The notes below the pieces were generated by a model. It was not told where the DNA came from. It made no database searches and worked only from the letters and a program-made list of their open reading frames with translations. Of a stretch of 64,000 nucleotides of DNA, positions 39,055 to 48,705 are shown in pieces. Both the position numbers and the translations under genes were made by a program. Origin of the DNA: Devosia sp. ZB163 (GTDB taxonomy: Bacteria; Pseudomonadota; Alphaproteobacteria; Rhizobiales; Devosiaceae); contig NZ_JAQRMY010000004.1 in the NCBI RefSeq assembly GCF_028613635.1, positions 327,181 through 391,180 of the forward strand, read 5' to 3'. How positions within the stretch are numbered: position 1 is the stretch's first letter; the number at the start of each line of letters is the position of its first letter.

Positions 39055-40509
39055 ATGACGGAAGTTGTCGATATGACCGACGTGGTCGAGGGTGTCGTCG
39101 AGAGCATCCCGATCATCGCGATGATCCTGGCCGGATTCTATGTGCTGGCGGTCATCTGTGCCGTTCGCGAGATCAGCGTGTCCCGCACATCCCAGGGCTC
39201 GATCGCCTGGCTCGTGTCGCTGGCCTTCCTGCCTTTCCCGACCACGATCTTCTACCTGATCTTCGGCTGGAAGCACTTTGACAGCTACGCCAAGACCCGC
39301 ATGCAGGTGCGCCAGTCGCGCCTGATCCGCAGCGAGGACCTGCAGGTCATCGACCGCGACATGGGGGCGGCATGGCCCGTGCAGCGCCGCGCCGCCGGCA
39401 TGCCGTTCCTCGCCGGGAACAAGGCCGAGCTGCTGATCGACGGGGAGGCGACGTTCGATTCCATCCTCGAAGGCATCGCCGAGGCCAAGCGCTATGTCTT
39501 CGTGCAGTTCTACATCATCCGCGCCGACGAGCTGGGCCAGCGCCTCGCGGCCGCGCTGATGGAGCGGTCGCGCGCCGGGGTTTCGGTCTACGTGCTCTAT
39601 GACGACGTCGGCAGCGGGGGGCTGTCGAAGGAGTTCAAGGACCGGCTCTGGGCCGAAGGCATCCAGATCTACGGGTTCAACCACCGCCACCAGTTGCTGC
39701 GGGTGTTCGGGCCCATGCGGATCAACTACCGCAACCACCGCAAGAACGTGGTGGTGGATGGCGAGGTGGCGTGGACCGGCGGCGCCAATGTCGGCATCGA
39801 GTATCTCGGGCAGGACAAGCGGTTCGGCCACTGGCGTGACACGCAGCTGCGCATCGAGGGGCCGGCCGCCTCGTCACTGTCGCTGATCTTCCAGGAAGAC
39901 TGGCTGTGGGCTACCGGCGAGGCGCTGGACGTTCCGCTCGCCGGCACCGCGGGAGTGGGCGACGTATCGGCGCTGGTCATGGCGACCGGGCCGGCCGACA
40001 AGCTCGAAGCCAATGCGATCGCCTTCACCGACATCATCGGGCAGGCCCGGGAGCGGCTGTGGATCGTCAGCCCGTACTTCGTGCCGGACACCGATACGCG
40101 GACGGCGCTGTTCGCGGCGGTGCTGCGCGGCGTGGACGTGCGCGTGATGCTGCCGGCCAAGCCGGACCATATGCTGGTCTGGCTCGCCAGCAATGCGCAC
40201 GCGGATTCGATGGTGGAACACGATGTCGCCATCTACCGTTACGAAAAGGGCTTCCTGCATCAAAAGGTGCTGCTGATGGACGACAGGATCGCCAGCGTCG
40301 GCAGCGTGAACTTCGACAACCGCTCCTTTGCGATCAACTTCGAGATGACCGTCTGGATGCCGAACAAGGCTGTGGTCGACGCCGTGGAAGCGATGCTGGT
40401 GGCCGACTTCGCCAGTTGCCGCAAGGTGACCAAGGAAGAGGTGCTGGGGCGCAACCCCATTCCCCGCTTCATCTCGCAGGCCGCGCGCCTTTTCTCTCCC
40501 ATCCTCTAG
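39055..40509 (+). CDS. cls: cardiolipin synthase
   Basis: Phospholipase D-type enzyme that joins two phosphatidylglycerols to cardiolipin. The 484-residue protein has two N-terminal membrane spans (about 14-37 and 48-66), then two HKD motifs: NHRKNVVVDGEVAWTGGANVG and LHQKVLLMDDRIASVGSVNFDNRS. ATG 39055 follows a strong GGAGG ribosome-binding site, so it is preferred over the upstream start at 38989. The EEP-family gene begins six bases after its stop. Confidence 0.94.
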   Translation: MTEVVDMTDVVEGVVESIPIIAMILAGFYVLAVICAVREISVSRTSQGSIAWLVSLAFLPFPTTIFYLIFGWKHFDSYAKTRMQVRQSRLIRSEDLQVIDRDMGAAWPVQRRAAGMPFLAGNKAELLIDGEATFDSILEGIAEAKRYVFVQFYIIRADELGQRLAAALMERSRAGVSVYVLYDDVGSGGLSKEFKDRLWAEGIQIYGFNHRHQLLRVFGPMRINYRNHRKNVVVDGEVAWTGGANVGIEYLGQDKRFGHWRDTQLRIEGPAASSLSLIFQEDWLWATGEALDVPLAGTAGVGDVSALVMATGPADKLEANAIAFTDIIGQARERLWIVSPYFVPDTDTRTALFAAVLRGVDVRVMLPAKPDHMLVWLASNAHADSMVEHDVAIYRYEKGFLHQKVLLMDDRIASVGSVNFDNRSFAINFEMTVWMPNKAVVDAVEAMLVADFASCRKVTKEEVLGRNPIPRFISQAARLFSPIL

Positions 40510-40515
40510 GGTCCG

Positions 40516-41229
40516 ATGATCAAATTCGCCTCATACAACATCCGCAAGAGCATAGGCACGGATCGAAAGCGCCAGCCCGAGCGGATCATGCAGATCCTTG
40601 CCGAGCTCGACGCCGACGTCGTGGCGCTGCAGGAAGTCGACCGTCGCTTCGGGCAGCGGGCGACGACGCTGTCGCCGGACCTTCTGGTGGATTTCACGCA
40701 CTACATGCCGGTGCGCTTCGGCATTCGCGAGCAGAGCCTGGGCTGGCACGGCAATGTGCTGCTGGTGAAGAAGGGCATCCGGGTCGCGAACGAGCAACGG
40801 ATCGAACTGCCGGCTTTCGAGCCGCGTGGTGCCGTTATGGCGGACGTGCTCATCGGGGATGCGGCGGTACGCGTCGTGGGCATGCACCTGGGGCTGCTCG
40901 GCAACTCGCGGACCAAGCAGGCCGAGGCCATAGTCGCCCGTCTCGAGCAGCTCGAGGGCAAGATGCCTACGGTCATCATGGGCGACCTCAACCAGTGGGC
41001 CAAGAACGGCAAGAGCCTCGCCGCCTTCGCCAAGCACCACGACGTGATTACGCCCGGCCCGAGCTTCCACTCGCGCCGGCCCATGCTCGAGCTCGACCGG
41101 ATTATCGTCAGCCGTGACTTTCGGGTGGAGGCAAATGGCGTGCATCACTCGGCGCTCGCCCGGACCGGCTCGGACCACCTGCCAGTCTGGGCCACGCTTT
41201 CGCTGCTGCGGTCGGAAGCCGCCGCTTAA
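40516..41229 (+). CDS. endonuclease/exonuclease/phosphatase family protein
   Basis: A 237-residue EEP-fold hydrolase: FASYNIRKSIG, DVVALQEVD with the metal-binding glutamate, GDLNQW and GSDHLPVWA with the catalytic histidine. No signal peptide is present. Such proteins next to cardiolipin synthase genes may be phosphodiesterases acting on lipid head groups or nucleic acid. The six-base gap to cls suggests co-transcription and a lipid link, which is inference only. Confidence 0.85.
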   Translation: MIKFASYNIRKSIGTDRKRQPERIMQILAELDADVVALQEVDRRFGQRATTLSPDLLVDFTHYMPVRFGIREQSLGWHGNVLLVKKGIRVANEQRIELPAFEPRGAVMADVLIGDAAVRVVGMHLGLLGNSRTKQAEAIVARLEQLEGKMPTVIMGDLNQWAKNGKSLAAFAKHHDVITPGPSFHSRRPMLELDRIIVSRDFRVEANGVHHSALARTGSDHLPVWATLSLLRSEAAA

Positions 41230-41302
41230 CGATCGCTGGCTGGCGGGCATTGACTTCGCCGGTCGAGGCCCCGAAACAGCGGGCGAACAGGATTTTCTGC
41301 CC

Positions 41303-42169
41303 ATGACGCTTTCGCAACTCTCCACCCCCCTCACCAAGGAGCAGGCTTACGCCCTGGTCGACGCCGTCATGGCGCGCGAGGACATCGCCATCACTGCTTC
41401 CGCACACGAGGATGCCGAAACGGGCGAGTGGGTGTTCGAGGCGACCTGCGACAGCGAACCCGATATCGAGGCCTTCAACGCCATCGCGCGCGAGACGCTG
41501 GGCGGCGATGTCAGCTTCGCGGTCGAGGCGATCGATCCGTCCGTCAACTGGGTGGCGAAGTCGCTCGAGGGGCTGCAGCCGGTGGTGGCGGGCGGCTTCT
41601 ATATCTATGGCAGCCACGATGATGCGCCCCCGGCCGGCGTCACCGCCATCAGGATCGACGCCGCGCAGGCCTTCGGCACCGGCCACCACGAAACCACCAC
41701 TGGCTGCCTCGAGGCGATCGACCGCGCCCTGAAGCGGCGGCGCTATACTTCGATGCTCGATGTCGGCACGGGCACCGGCGTCCTCGCCATCGCGCTCGCC
41801 AAGCGGACGCACCTGCCGGTGCTGGCGACCGACATCGACCCGATCGCCGTGACCACGACCGCCGACAATGCGAGGGAGAACGGAGTAGGGCGCTTGGTCA
41901 TCCCCCTCGAGGCCACCGGGCTCGACCACCGACAGATTTCCGCCGGCGCTCCGTACGACCTTGTCGCCGCCAACATCCTCGCCGGCCCCCTGGTGTCGCT
42001 GGCGCCGGGCATGCGCAGGATCACCCAGCGCGGCGCGACCATCATCCTTTCCGGCATCCTGCTGACGCAGGCCGCGCGTGTCGTCTCGGCCTATGCACTG
42101 CAGGGTATCGTGCTGCGCCATCGGATCGAGAAGAAGGAATGGGCGACGCTGGTGCTCGAGCGCACCTAG
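41303..42169 (+). CDS. prmA: ribosomal protein L11 methyltransferase
   Basis: SAM-dependent enzyme that trimethylates L11. The 288-residue protein has the PrmA signature DAAQAFGTGHHETTTGCLEAID, then the SAM-binding MLDVGTGTGVLAIALAKR and the substrate-loop region DLVAANILAGPLVSLAPGM. The ATG at 41303 starts the family N-terminal domain. The open frame upstream to 41114 overlaps the EEP gene and is ignored. Confidence 0.94.
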   Translation: MTLSQLSTPLTKEQAYALVDAVMAREDIAITASAHEDAETGEWVFEATCDSEPDIEAFNAIARETLGGDVSFAVEAIDPSVNWVAKSLEGLQPVVAGGFYIYGSHDDAPPAGVTAIRIDAAQAFGTGHHETTTGCLEAIDRALKRRRYTSMLDVGTGTGVLAIALAKRTHLPVLATDIDPIAVTTTADNARENGVGRLVIPLEATGLDHRQISAGAPYDLVAANILAGPLVSLAPGMRRITQRGATIILSGILLTQAARVVSAYALQGIVLRHRIEKKEWATLVLERT

Positions 42170-42219
42170 GCGGCCTTCGCGCGCTTAACCCTACCAAGCC
42201 CTGAATCTGCTCACGAATT

Positions 42220-42240
42220 TGCGATGCAAAATGCGTCGCA
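42220..42240. promoter_or_regulatory. imperfect palindrome upstream of nlpD
   Basis: TGCGATGCA (42220-42228) and TGCGTCGCA (42232-42240) form nine-base arms with one mismatch around AAA, 67 bases before the nlpD start. The two arms are also near-direct repeats. It is in a locally AT-rich stretch likely to hold the promoter. Confidence 0.3.
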
Positions 42241-42306
42241 CTTAAATCACTCTTTACCTTAACGCCCTAATCTCCAGTCCATTGAGTACCTGCGTAGAGT
42301 GGACTG

Positions 42307-43497
42307 ATGAGTAATCGCGTGATCGGAAGGGCGTTCAAAACCGCCGCGATTGTGGGCCTTCTCGTAGGGGCCACAGCGCTTTCGGGGTGTAGCTCGCTGG
42401 GAGGTTTCGGCTTTGATCGGACGACGACCGGCTCGGTCAACGCCGCGGCGCCGATGGCCTCGTCCCAGTCGATGCCCAGCCGGCTCGCCGAGAGCCGCTT
42501 TGTTCCGCCAGCAGACATAGGTGGTGGCAATGGCGCCGTTGGTGCCACGGTCATTGGTTCCAATGCCATGACCGCCAGCACGCAGCCGCTGGGCTCAGTA
42601 TCGACTGAAGACTTGCCTGTGCTCACCTCGTCAGCCAACGGAAGCAATTCGATGATGCCCGCTGCCCAGCCCCTGAGCCCGGTTCCGGCCCCCACACTAG
42701 TTGCGTCCGCTCCGGCTCCATCCAGTACCCTCGTGTCCGTTCCGTCGGACGCCTATGTCCACGTGATCGAAAGCGGCGAGAGCCTCTATACGATCGCGCG
42801 CCGCTACAACGTCACCGCGCAGGGCATCATCCAGGCCAACGGGTTCTCGTCGCCGGACAAGATTTTCGTGGGCCAGAAGATCGTGATCCCGGGCAAGGCC
42901 TCGCAGCTCGCTGCGATGGGGCCGAAGTCGGGCGGCGCCAGCCAGCCCGGAGCGCTCGTTGCGCCCGCCGCCGAACCGGTGGCGAAGCCTGCGCAGGTCG
43001 CCTCGCTCGGCCAGACCGCTACCACTCCGGCCGCGACGGTCAAACCGCTTGCTCCGGCTTCCGACGCTCCGGCGCAGGCCGCAGTGGCCAAGCCGCTCGA
43101 GCAGCCCACGACCGAGCCGGTCCTGTCGGGCTGCGACAAGTTCCGCTGGCCGGTTTCGGGCCGCGTGATCACCGATTTCGCCAATTCCAAGGGCACGGGC
43201 ATCAACATCGAGGCGCCCGAGGGTACCGCCGTGCGCGCCGCCGAGAATGGCCAGGTGATCTATGCCGGCTCCGGCGTCGAAGGCTACGGCAACCTGATCC
43301 TGATCCGTCACCCCAATGGCTACGTATCGGCCTATGCCCACCTCAAGGACATGAACGTCGCCAAGGGCACGGTGGTGAACCGCGGCGACAATGTCGGCAC
43401 GGCCGGCAAGACGGGTGGCGTGGCGAAGTCCCAGCTCCACTTCGAGCTGCGCAAGGGCGCGACGCCGGTCGATCCGATCCCGCTGCTCGCCAGCTGA
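42307..43497 (+). CDS. nlpD: NlpD-like lipoprotein: LysM plus degenerate M23 (LytM) domain
   Basis: A 396-residue envelope lipoprotein. The lipobox LSGC places lipidated C28 after a hydrophobic leader. A LysM domain (about 155-200, HVIESGESLYTIARRYNVTAQ) binds glycan, and a linker rich in alanine and proline leads to the C-terminal M23 domain. The metal site is incomplete: KGTGINIE replaces the usual HxGxD and QLHFEL lacks the first histidine of HxH. It is therefore probably an amidase activator like E. coli NlpD, not a peptidase. It stands alone between prmA and a terminator. Confidence 0.9.
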   Translation: MSNRVIGRAFKTAAIVGLLVGATALSGCSSLGGFGFDRTTTGSVNAAAPMASSQSMPSRLAESRFVPPADIGGGNGAVGATVIGSNAMTASTQPLGSVSTEDLPVLTSSANGSNSMMPAAQPLSPVPAPTLVASAPAPSSTLVSVPSDAYVHVIESGESLYTIARRYNVTAQGIIQANGFSSPDKIFVGQKIVIPGKASQLAAMGPKSGGASQPGALVAPAAEPVAKPAQVASLGQTATTPAATVKPLAPASDAPAQAAVAKPLEQPTTEPVLSGCDKFRWPVSGRVITDFANSKGTGINIEAPEGTAVRAAENGQVIYAGSGVEGYGNLILIRHPNGYVSAYAHLKDMNVAKGTVVNRGDNVGTAGKTGGVAKSQLHFELRKGATPVDPIPLLAS

Positions 43498-43517
43498 TCC
43501 GACGACATCAGAAATGA

Positions 43518-43552
43518 AAAGGGCCCCGGCAATGCCGGGGCCCTTTCGTTTT
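43518..43552. terminator. bidirectional terminator between nlpD and the aldose epimerase gene
   Basis: Perfect 13-base arms AAAGGGCCCCGGC (43518-43530) and GCCGGGGCCCTTT (43534-43546) enclose AAT. CGTTTT follows on the plus strand, and the complementary strand also ends its stem in TTT, continuing CATTTC. It sits between two convergent genes. Confidence 0.88.
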
Positions 43553-43563
43553 GGGCATGCTGC

Positions 43564-44544
43564 CTAAGCCACGAACGCGCGGATCGAGTGCTTCACTTCG
43601 AGCGGCTGGGCCGGGTCGATGTCGATCGAGGTGCGGATACCGCGCTTGTTGATCGGATTGGGGCCGGACGACACGTCGGTGTGCAGGTCGAAGGCCGAGG
43701 CCAGGGGCTCGAGGCCCACGGCGCGGAACTGGTTGTTCCAGGGCTCGCCGCCGATGCCGCCGTCGGTATGCCAGATCATCAGTGACGGCAGCAGATCGCG
43801 GTCCCAGTCGAGTTCGAAGCCTGCGCCCTCGTCGAGATATGTGCCGGTCAGCGGGCCGGTGGCGCCGCAGAGCAGGACGTTCTTGTCGGTGCGCGGCGAC
43901 AGCGGGATGTGGGACATGTCCACACGCTCGCCGTTCCTGGGTACGGACGACAGGCTCGAGAACTCCTGCGAGTCGCCGACAGCCGTCTGGCCGGGGTGCG
44001 TCAGGCCGAACTGGAAATCGAGCTTCAGCTCCAGCCGGCCGGGGTTATCGGGTAGCCGGAAGTTCGGGTGGAGGCCCGCCGACATCGTCGCCTTGTGGCG
44101 GGCGAAGATGCGCATGCTGAAGTCGAGGGCAGGGCCGCCTTCGCGGGCCGTGATGGTGCGTTCGACGCGACGGACGGCGGAGTGAGGCTCGTAGTCCAGC
44201 GCCAGGGTCACTGTCCGGTCGTCACCGGAGACGATCGTCCATTCTTCGTGTGCCACCGGGCCGTGAATGGTGCCCTTGGGCGACTGGGTCATGAGGGCAG
44301 ACCATTCGGGCAGGTTGGGCGCCTGGCGCCCGCCGGTGCCGAACGGCAGGCCGACGAAGTCACCGGCCAGCACCCGCAGGTGGCCGACGATCGACGGGTC
44401 ATCGACCGTGCCGACCCAGGGCGCGCGGGCGAACGGCTTGAACGGGCCGTTCGGCAGCCGGAACGTGGCGTCCGTCAACATGGCAGACGTGGTCACGATG
44501 GTCGCCTCTCCGTGCGACCATCGCAGGTTATGCGAACTTGGCAT
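43564..44544 (-). CDS. aldose 1-epimerase family protein
   Basis: A 326-residue galactose-mutarotase-like protein. It opens NLRWSHGEATIVTT and contains MSAGLHPNFRLP with the histidine typical of the catalytic region, plus the C-terminal NPINKRGIRTSIDI. Its sugar substrate is unknown. ATG 44544 follows GGGGGGAGA, so it is preferred over the open frame to 44769. It lies 23 bases after the DUF815-type ATPase on the same strand and before the shared terminator. Confidence 0.85.
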   Translation of the reverse strand: MPSSHNLRWSHGEATIVTTSAMLTDATFRLPNGPFKPFARAPWVGTVDDPSIVGHLRVLAGDFVGLPFGTGGRQAPNLPEWSALMTQSPKGTIHGPVAHEEWTIVSGDDRTVTLALDYEPHSAVRRVERTITAREGGPALDFSMRIFARHKATMSAGLHPNFRLPDNPGRLELKLDFQFGLTHPGQTAVGDSQEFSSLSSVPRNGERVDMSHIPLSPRTDKNVLLCGATGPLTGTYLDEGAGFELDWDRDLLPSLMIWHTDGGIGGEPWNNQFRAVGLEPLASAFDLHTDVSSGPNPINKRGIRTSIDIDPAQPLEVKHSIRAFVA

Positions 44545-44567
44545 TCTCCCCCCTTGAGGATGTTTCG

Positions 44568-45467
44568 TTAGATGGCTTTGCCCTGCTCTCCGGCAAGGGC
44601 TCTGACAAACTGGATTGCGACGCGACCGGAGCGCGCTCCGCGGGTCATCGACCACTCGACTGCGCGGGCGCGCAACGTCTCGTCGTCGATGGTGAGGCCG
44701 TACTCGTCGCAGTAGCCGCGGATCATGGCAAGGTAAGTCGGCTGGTCGCAGTTGTGGAAGCCCAACCAAAGGCCGAAGCGGTCGGAGAGCGACACCTTCT
44801 CGTCGACGGCCTCGCCGGGCGTGATCGCAGTGGAACGCTCGTTCTCGACCATGTCGCGCGGCATCAGGTGGCGGCGGTTCGAGGTGGCGTAGAAGAGCAC
44901 GTTCTCCGGGCGGCCTTCGAGGCCGCCGTCGAGGATGGTCTTCAGGGACTTGTAGCTGGTCTCGTCCTTGTCGAAGCTCAGGTCGTCGCAGAAGACGATG
45001 AAGCGCGCGCCTTCTTCCTTCGAGACGAGGCGCATGAGCCGGGGCAGGGCCTCGATGTCCTCGCGCGCGATTTCGATGAGGACCAGCCGCTTGATGGCAG
45101 GGTCGCCGGAGGCAATCCCGGACTCTCCCAGCGCGTTGATGTGGGCGTGCACCGCCTTGACCAGCGAACTCTTGCCCATGCCACGCGCGCCCCAGAGCAG
45201 GGCGTTGTTAGCGGCATAGCCACGGGCGAACTGCAGGGAGTTCTGCAGCAGAATCTCGCGCACGTCGTCGATGCCCCTGAGCATGTCGAGCGGCACCCGG
45301 GACACCTTGGGAACCGGCATGAGCTGGCCCGAGGTCGCGTCCCAGTGATAGGCGTCCGCATCGGTCAGAACCGGGCCGGACTGGCCCGCCGCCGGCTTCA
45401 GCGCCTCGAGCGTCTCGGCGATGCGCGTGAGGGCCGCGGCGATAGCGGCGGAATTGTCGTCGGTCAT
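44568..45467 (-). CDS. DUF815-type AAA ATPase
   Basis: A 299-residue AAA protein with Walker A LWGARGMGKSSLVKAV, Walker B FIVFCDDLSFD and the sensor segment VLFYATSNRRHLMPR. This matches the DUF815 group, which is widely found next to yajC in Rhizobiales but has no defined function. The N-terminal helix IAAALTRIAETLEAL may be an oligomer interface. Start ATG 45467 is chosen because the frame before it overlaps yajC. Confidence 0.85.
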   Translation of the reverse strand: MTDDNSAAIAAALTRIAETLEALKPAAGQSGPVLTDADAYHWDATSGQLMPVPKVSRVPLDMLRGIDDVREILLQNSLQFARGYAANNALLWGARGMGKSSLVKAVHAHINALGESGIASGDPAIKRLVLIEIAREDIEALPRLMRLVSKEEGARFIVFCDDLSFDKDETSYKSLKTILDGGLEGRPENVLFYATSNRRHLMPRDMVENERSTAITPGEAVDEKVSLSDRFGLWLGFHNCDQPTYLAMIRGYCDEYGLTIDDETLRARAVEWSMTRGARSGRVAIQFVRALAGEQGKAI

Positions 45468-45651
45468 CAGTACAGTACTCCCGGGTACGCCTCCTTTTGG
45501 CGCAGCCGGATTGGCTTTGCAATCCTTGTGGGCCGCAACTATATTCCGGCGGATTTTCCCCGGGTTGGACTGCCCATCGCCGGAAACCCGCCCTATATGG
45601 GCCAGAGCGGCCATCCGACGTGCCGACAGCAACTGACCAAGGAGCCCATCA

Positions 45652-46002
45652 ATGTTCGTGACCCCCGCCTTTGCGCAAGCCGCAGGTGCCGCCCCCTCGA
45701 TGGGTGCCGGGGATCTTCTGATCCAGTTCGCCCCGATCCTGCTGCTGGTCGTGATCTTCTGGCTGCTGATCTTCCGCCCGCAGCAGAAGCGCATGAAGAC
45801 GCACCAGGCCATGCTTTCGGCCATTTCGCGCGGCGACACCGTGGTCACCACGGGCGGCCTGGTCGGCAAGGTGACCAAGGCGGTCGACGGCGAGGACCTC
45901 GAGGTCGAGATCGCGCAGGGCACTCGCGTCAAGATCACTCGTGGCGGCGTCGCCGACGTGCGGTCGAAGTCGACCCCGGTCAACGACAACAAGGCTTCTT
46001 GA
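45652..46002 (+). CDS. yajC: preprotein translocase subunit YajC
   Basis: Accessory Sec subunit that works with SecDF. The 116-residue protein has one membrane span (about 20-43, LIQFAPILLLVVIFWLLIF), the family motif RPQQKRMKTHQAMLSAISRGDTVVTTGGLVGKV and a charged C-terminus. ATG 45652 follows AAGGAG. SecDF begins 138 bases downstream with a hairpin (46063-46084) in between that has no T-run. Confidence 0.95.
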   Translation: MFVTPAFAQAAGAAPSMGAGDLLIQFAPILLLVVIFWLLIFRPQQKRMKTHQAMLSAISRGDTVVTTGGLVGKVTKAVDGEDLEVEIAQGTRVKITRGGVADVRSKSTPVNDNKAS

Positions 46003-46140
46003 GGCCACGCTACAGCCGGTTCACCTGATCGTGGGCCGGCTGAACGCATTTCTGACATAGACGCGGAGCCTCAAGGGGCTCCGCATGCCTAGTGGGCAGC
46101 GCGCTTTTCCACCGGCACCCCAGAGGATCCGAAGTCCGCC

Positions 46141-48702
46141 ATGCAGTTCTCGCCCTTCCGCACAGCCATCATTGTCATCGTTGCGGTGCTCGGCATCCTG
46201 TTCACCATCCCGAGTTTCCTGCCCAAGGATTTCCTCGAGAACAGCTATCCCGGCTTCCTGCCCAAATCGACGGTCGTGCTCGGCCTCGACCTGCAGGGCG
46301 GCTCGCACCTGTTGCTTCAGGTCAACCGCGAGTCGATCATCACCGAGCGCATCAAGTCGCTGCGACGGGACGTGCGAACGACGCTGGCGAGCCAGAACGG
46401 CATCGGCAACTTGATCACGACTGGTCCGCAGTCGATCACGGTCGAGCTGACCGATCCGAGCCAGAAGGCCGCCGCCATGACGGCGGTCCAGAAGCTGCAG
46501 AACAATATCTCGTCGACGTTCGGCGTGGGCGGCGTTCCTGAGCTTGCCTTCTCGGAGACGCCCGACGGCAAGATCGTCGTGGCGCTGACGCCGGACGGTA
46601 TTACCGCGCGCATGTCCGCGCTGGTCGCGCAGTCGATGGAAGTCATCCGCAACCGCGTTGATGAAGTGGGCACGACGGAGCCGACGATCCAGCGGCAGGG
46701 CCAGGACCGCGTGCTGGTCCAGGTGCCGGGCTTCGAGGACTCGACCCGCCTCAAGGACCTGATCTCACGTACGGCGCGCCTCACTTTCCACCTCGTCCAC
46801 CCGTCGATGTCGGCGGAGCAGGCCGAAGCCCAGGGCATCCCGCCGGGCTACATGATCCTCGACAGTGCCGATGGCCGACGCGAGCTGATCAGCGAGACCG
46901 TTGAACTGGGCGGTGAATCGCTGACCAACGCGCAGCCGGCGTTCGATCAGCAGACCGGCCAGTCCGTTGTCAGCTTCCAGTTCGACACGCGCGGCGCCAT
47001 CACCTTCGGCGACATCACCTCACGCAATGTCGGCAAGCGCTTCGCCATCGTGCTCGACGACCAGGTAATCACCGCGCCGGTCATCCAGCAGCCGATTACC
47101 GGCGGCTCGGGCCAGATCAGCGGCAGCTTCACACCCCAGAGTGCGAACGACCTCGCCGTGCTGCTACGCGCCGGCGCGCTGCCGGCGACGCTGGACGTGG
47201 TGGAAGAACGCTCCGTTGGCCCGAGCCTCGGTGCTGACTCGATCCGGGCCGGCATTACCGCGGGCGCTGTCGCCTCGGTGCTGGTTATCGCCTTCATGGT
47301 GATCGCCTACGGCATGTTCGGCGTCTTCGCCAACGTAGCTCTGATCCTCAACGTCATCCTGATCCTCGGCTCACTGTCGGCCATTGGCGCGACACTGACG
47401 CTGCCCGGCATCGCCGGTATCGTGCTGACGATCGGCGTGGCCGTGGACGCCAACGTGCTGATCTACGAGCGAATGCGAGAGGAGCAGCGGGCCGGCAAAT
47501 CCATCCTTGCCTCGCTCGATGCGGGCTTCCACCGCGCGTGGGGCACGATCATCGACTCGCACCTGACGCAGCTGATTGCGGCCATCGTGCTCTACTTCCT
47601 CGGCTCGGGCCCGATCCAGGGCTTCGCCGTGACGCTGGCGCTGGGCATCCTGACCTCGTTGTTCACCGCCTATACGGTGACCCGCCTGTTCATCTCGCTG
47701 TGGTACCGCTGGCGGCGTCCCAAGACGCTCCGCATCCAGCATTTCCGGTTCATCCCGGATGGCACGCGGATCGACTTCATGAAGATGTCGCGGACAGCGA
47801 TCATCGTCTCGATCGTCCTCACTGTGCTCGCCATCGGCACCGCCTTCACCAAGGGCTTCAACCTCGGCATCGACTTCGTCGGCGGCTCCGCCATCGAAGT
47901 GCAGCATACGGCCGACGGTGATGCCGATCCGGCCCGTGTCCGCGAGCTGCTCGAGCCGCTGAACCTCGGCGAAGTCCAGGTGCAGAGCTTTGGCACGCCG
48001 GAGGATCTGCTGGTCCGCATCCAGCTGCAGCCGGGCGGCGACGCCGAGCAGCAGGTCGCGGTGCAGAACGTCACCAAGGCGCTGGCCGCCGAAGACTATG
48101 AAGTGCGGCGCACCGAGGCGGTGAGTGGCACGGTGTCGGGGGAACTGGCGATTCACGGCACCATAGCCGTGCTGGTGACGCTGGCCGCGATCCTGATCTA
48201 CGTGTGGTTCCGCTTCGAGTGGCAGTTCGGCCTCGCGGCCGTCACCACGACGCTGCACGACGTGATCATGACGGTGGGGCTCTTCTCGATAACGGGACTG
48301 GAGTTCAACCTCAGTTCGATTGCGGCGGTGCTGACACTGGTCGGCCTGTCGCTGAACGAGACCGTGGTGATCTCCGACCGCGTTCGAGAGAACTTACGAA
48401 AATACAAGAAGATGTCGGTGCCGGAGATCATCAATCTCTCGATCAACCAGACCATCGTCCGCACGTCGCTGACGCAGTTCACCGTCTTGCTGGCGCTGTT
48501 CCCGCTGGTTTTCTTCGGTGGAGAGTCGATCCGCGGCTTCACCATCGCGATGACCTTCGGCTCGATCTTCGGCATGTACTCGTCGGTCTTCATCGGCGGC
48601 CCGATCCTGATCTACTTCGGGCTCAAGCCGCGCAGCGAGGCCGAGGAGGCCAAGGAAAAGAAGGCCAAGGCCGAGAAGCGCGCCGACGGCGCGGCGGTCT
48701 GA
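46141..48702 (+). CDS. secDF: fused protein-export membrane protein SecDF
   Basis: Proton-driven factor that pulls exported proteins through SecYEG. The 853-residue protein is a SecD-SecF fusion. The SecD half begins FRTAIIVIVAVLGILFTIPSF and has GLDLQGGSHLLLQV, GKRFAIVLDDQVITAPVIQQPI and GVAVDANVLIYERMREE. The SecF half starts near residue 545 with KMSRTAIIVSIVLTVLAI, then FNLGIDFVGGSAIEV and VGLSLNETVVISDRVREN. About twelve membrane spans are expected. The fused form is common in Rhizobiales. Confidence 0.95.
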   Translation: MQFSPFRTAIIVIVAVLGILFTIPSFLPKDFLENSYPGFLPKSTVVLGLDLQGGSHLLLQVNRESIITERIKSLRRDVRTTLASQNGIGNLITTGPQSITVELTDPSQKAAAMTAVQKLQNNISSTFGVGGVPELAFSETPDGKIVVALTPDGITARMSALVAQSMEVIRNRVDEVGTTEPTIQRQGQDRVLVQVPGFEDSTRLKDLISRTARLTFHLVHPSMSAEQAEAQGIPPGYMILDSADGRRELISETVELGGESLTNAQPAFDQQTGQSVVSFQFDTRGAITFGDITSRNVGKRFAIVLDDQVITAPVIQQPITGGSGQISGSFTPQSANDLAVLLRAGALPATLDVVEERSVGPSLGADSIRAGITAGAVASVLVIAFMVIAYGMFGVFANVALILNVILILGSLSAIGATLTLPGIAGIVLTIGVAVDANVLIYERMREEQRAGKSILASLDAGFHRAWGTIIDSHLTQLIAAIVLYFLGSGPIQGFAVTLALGILTSLFTAYTVTRLFISLWYRWRRPKTLRIQHFRFIPDGTRIDFMKMSRTAIIVSIVLTVLAIGTAFTKGFNLGIDFVGGSAIEVQHTADGDADPARVRELLEPLNLGEVQVQSFGTPEDLLVRIQLQPGGDAEQQVAVQNVTKALAAEDYEVRRTEAVSGTVSGELAIHGTIAVLVTLAAILIYVWFRFEWQFGLAAVTTTLHDVIMTVGLFSITGLEFNLSSIAAVLTLVGLSLNETVVISDRVRENLRKYKKMSVPEIINLSINQTIVRTSLTQFTVLLALFPLVFFGGESIRGFTIAMTFGSIFGMYSSVFIGGPILIYFGLKPRSEAEEAKEKKAKAEKRADGAAV

Positions 48703-48705
48703 TCC

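Noticed and set aside
42241..42262. TTAA repeats upstream of nlpD as a CtrA site
   Set aside because: The two TTAA elements are 13 bases apart, not the 7 needed for a CtrA box.
46063..46084. Eight-pair hairpin GCGGAGCC/GGCTCCGC between yajC and secDF
   Set aside because: There is no T-run, so it is not called a terminator. It could be a leader structure, but nothing else supports a regulatory role.
46003..46140. Search for a Sec-monitoring arrest peptide upstream of secDF
   Set aside because: Some alphaproteobacteria encode an arrest peptide ending in an RAPP-type motif near secDF. I found no such short frame in this gap or upstream of yajC.
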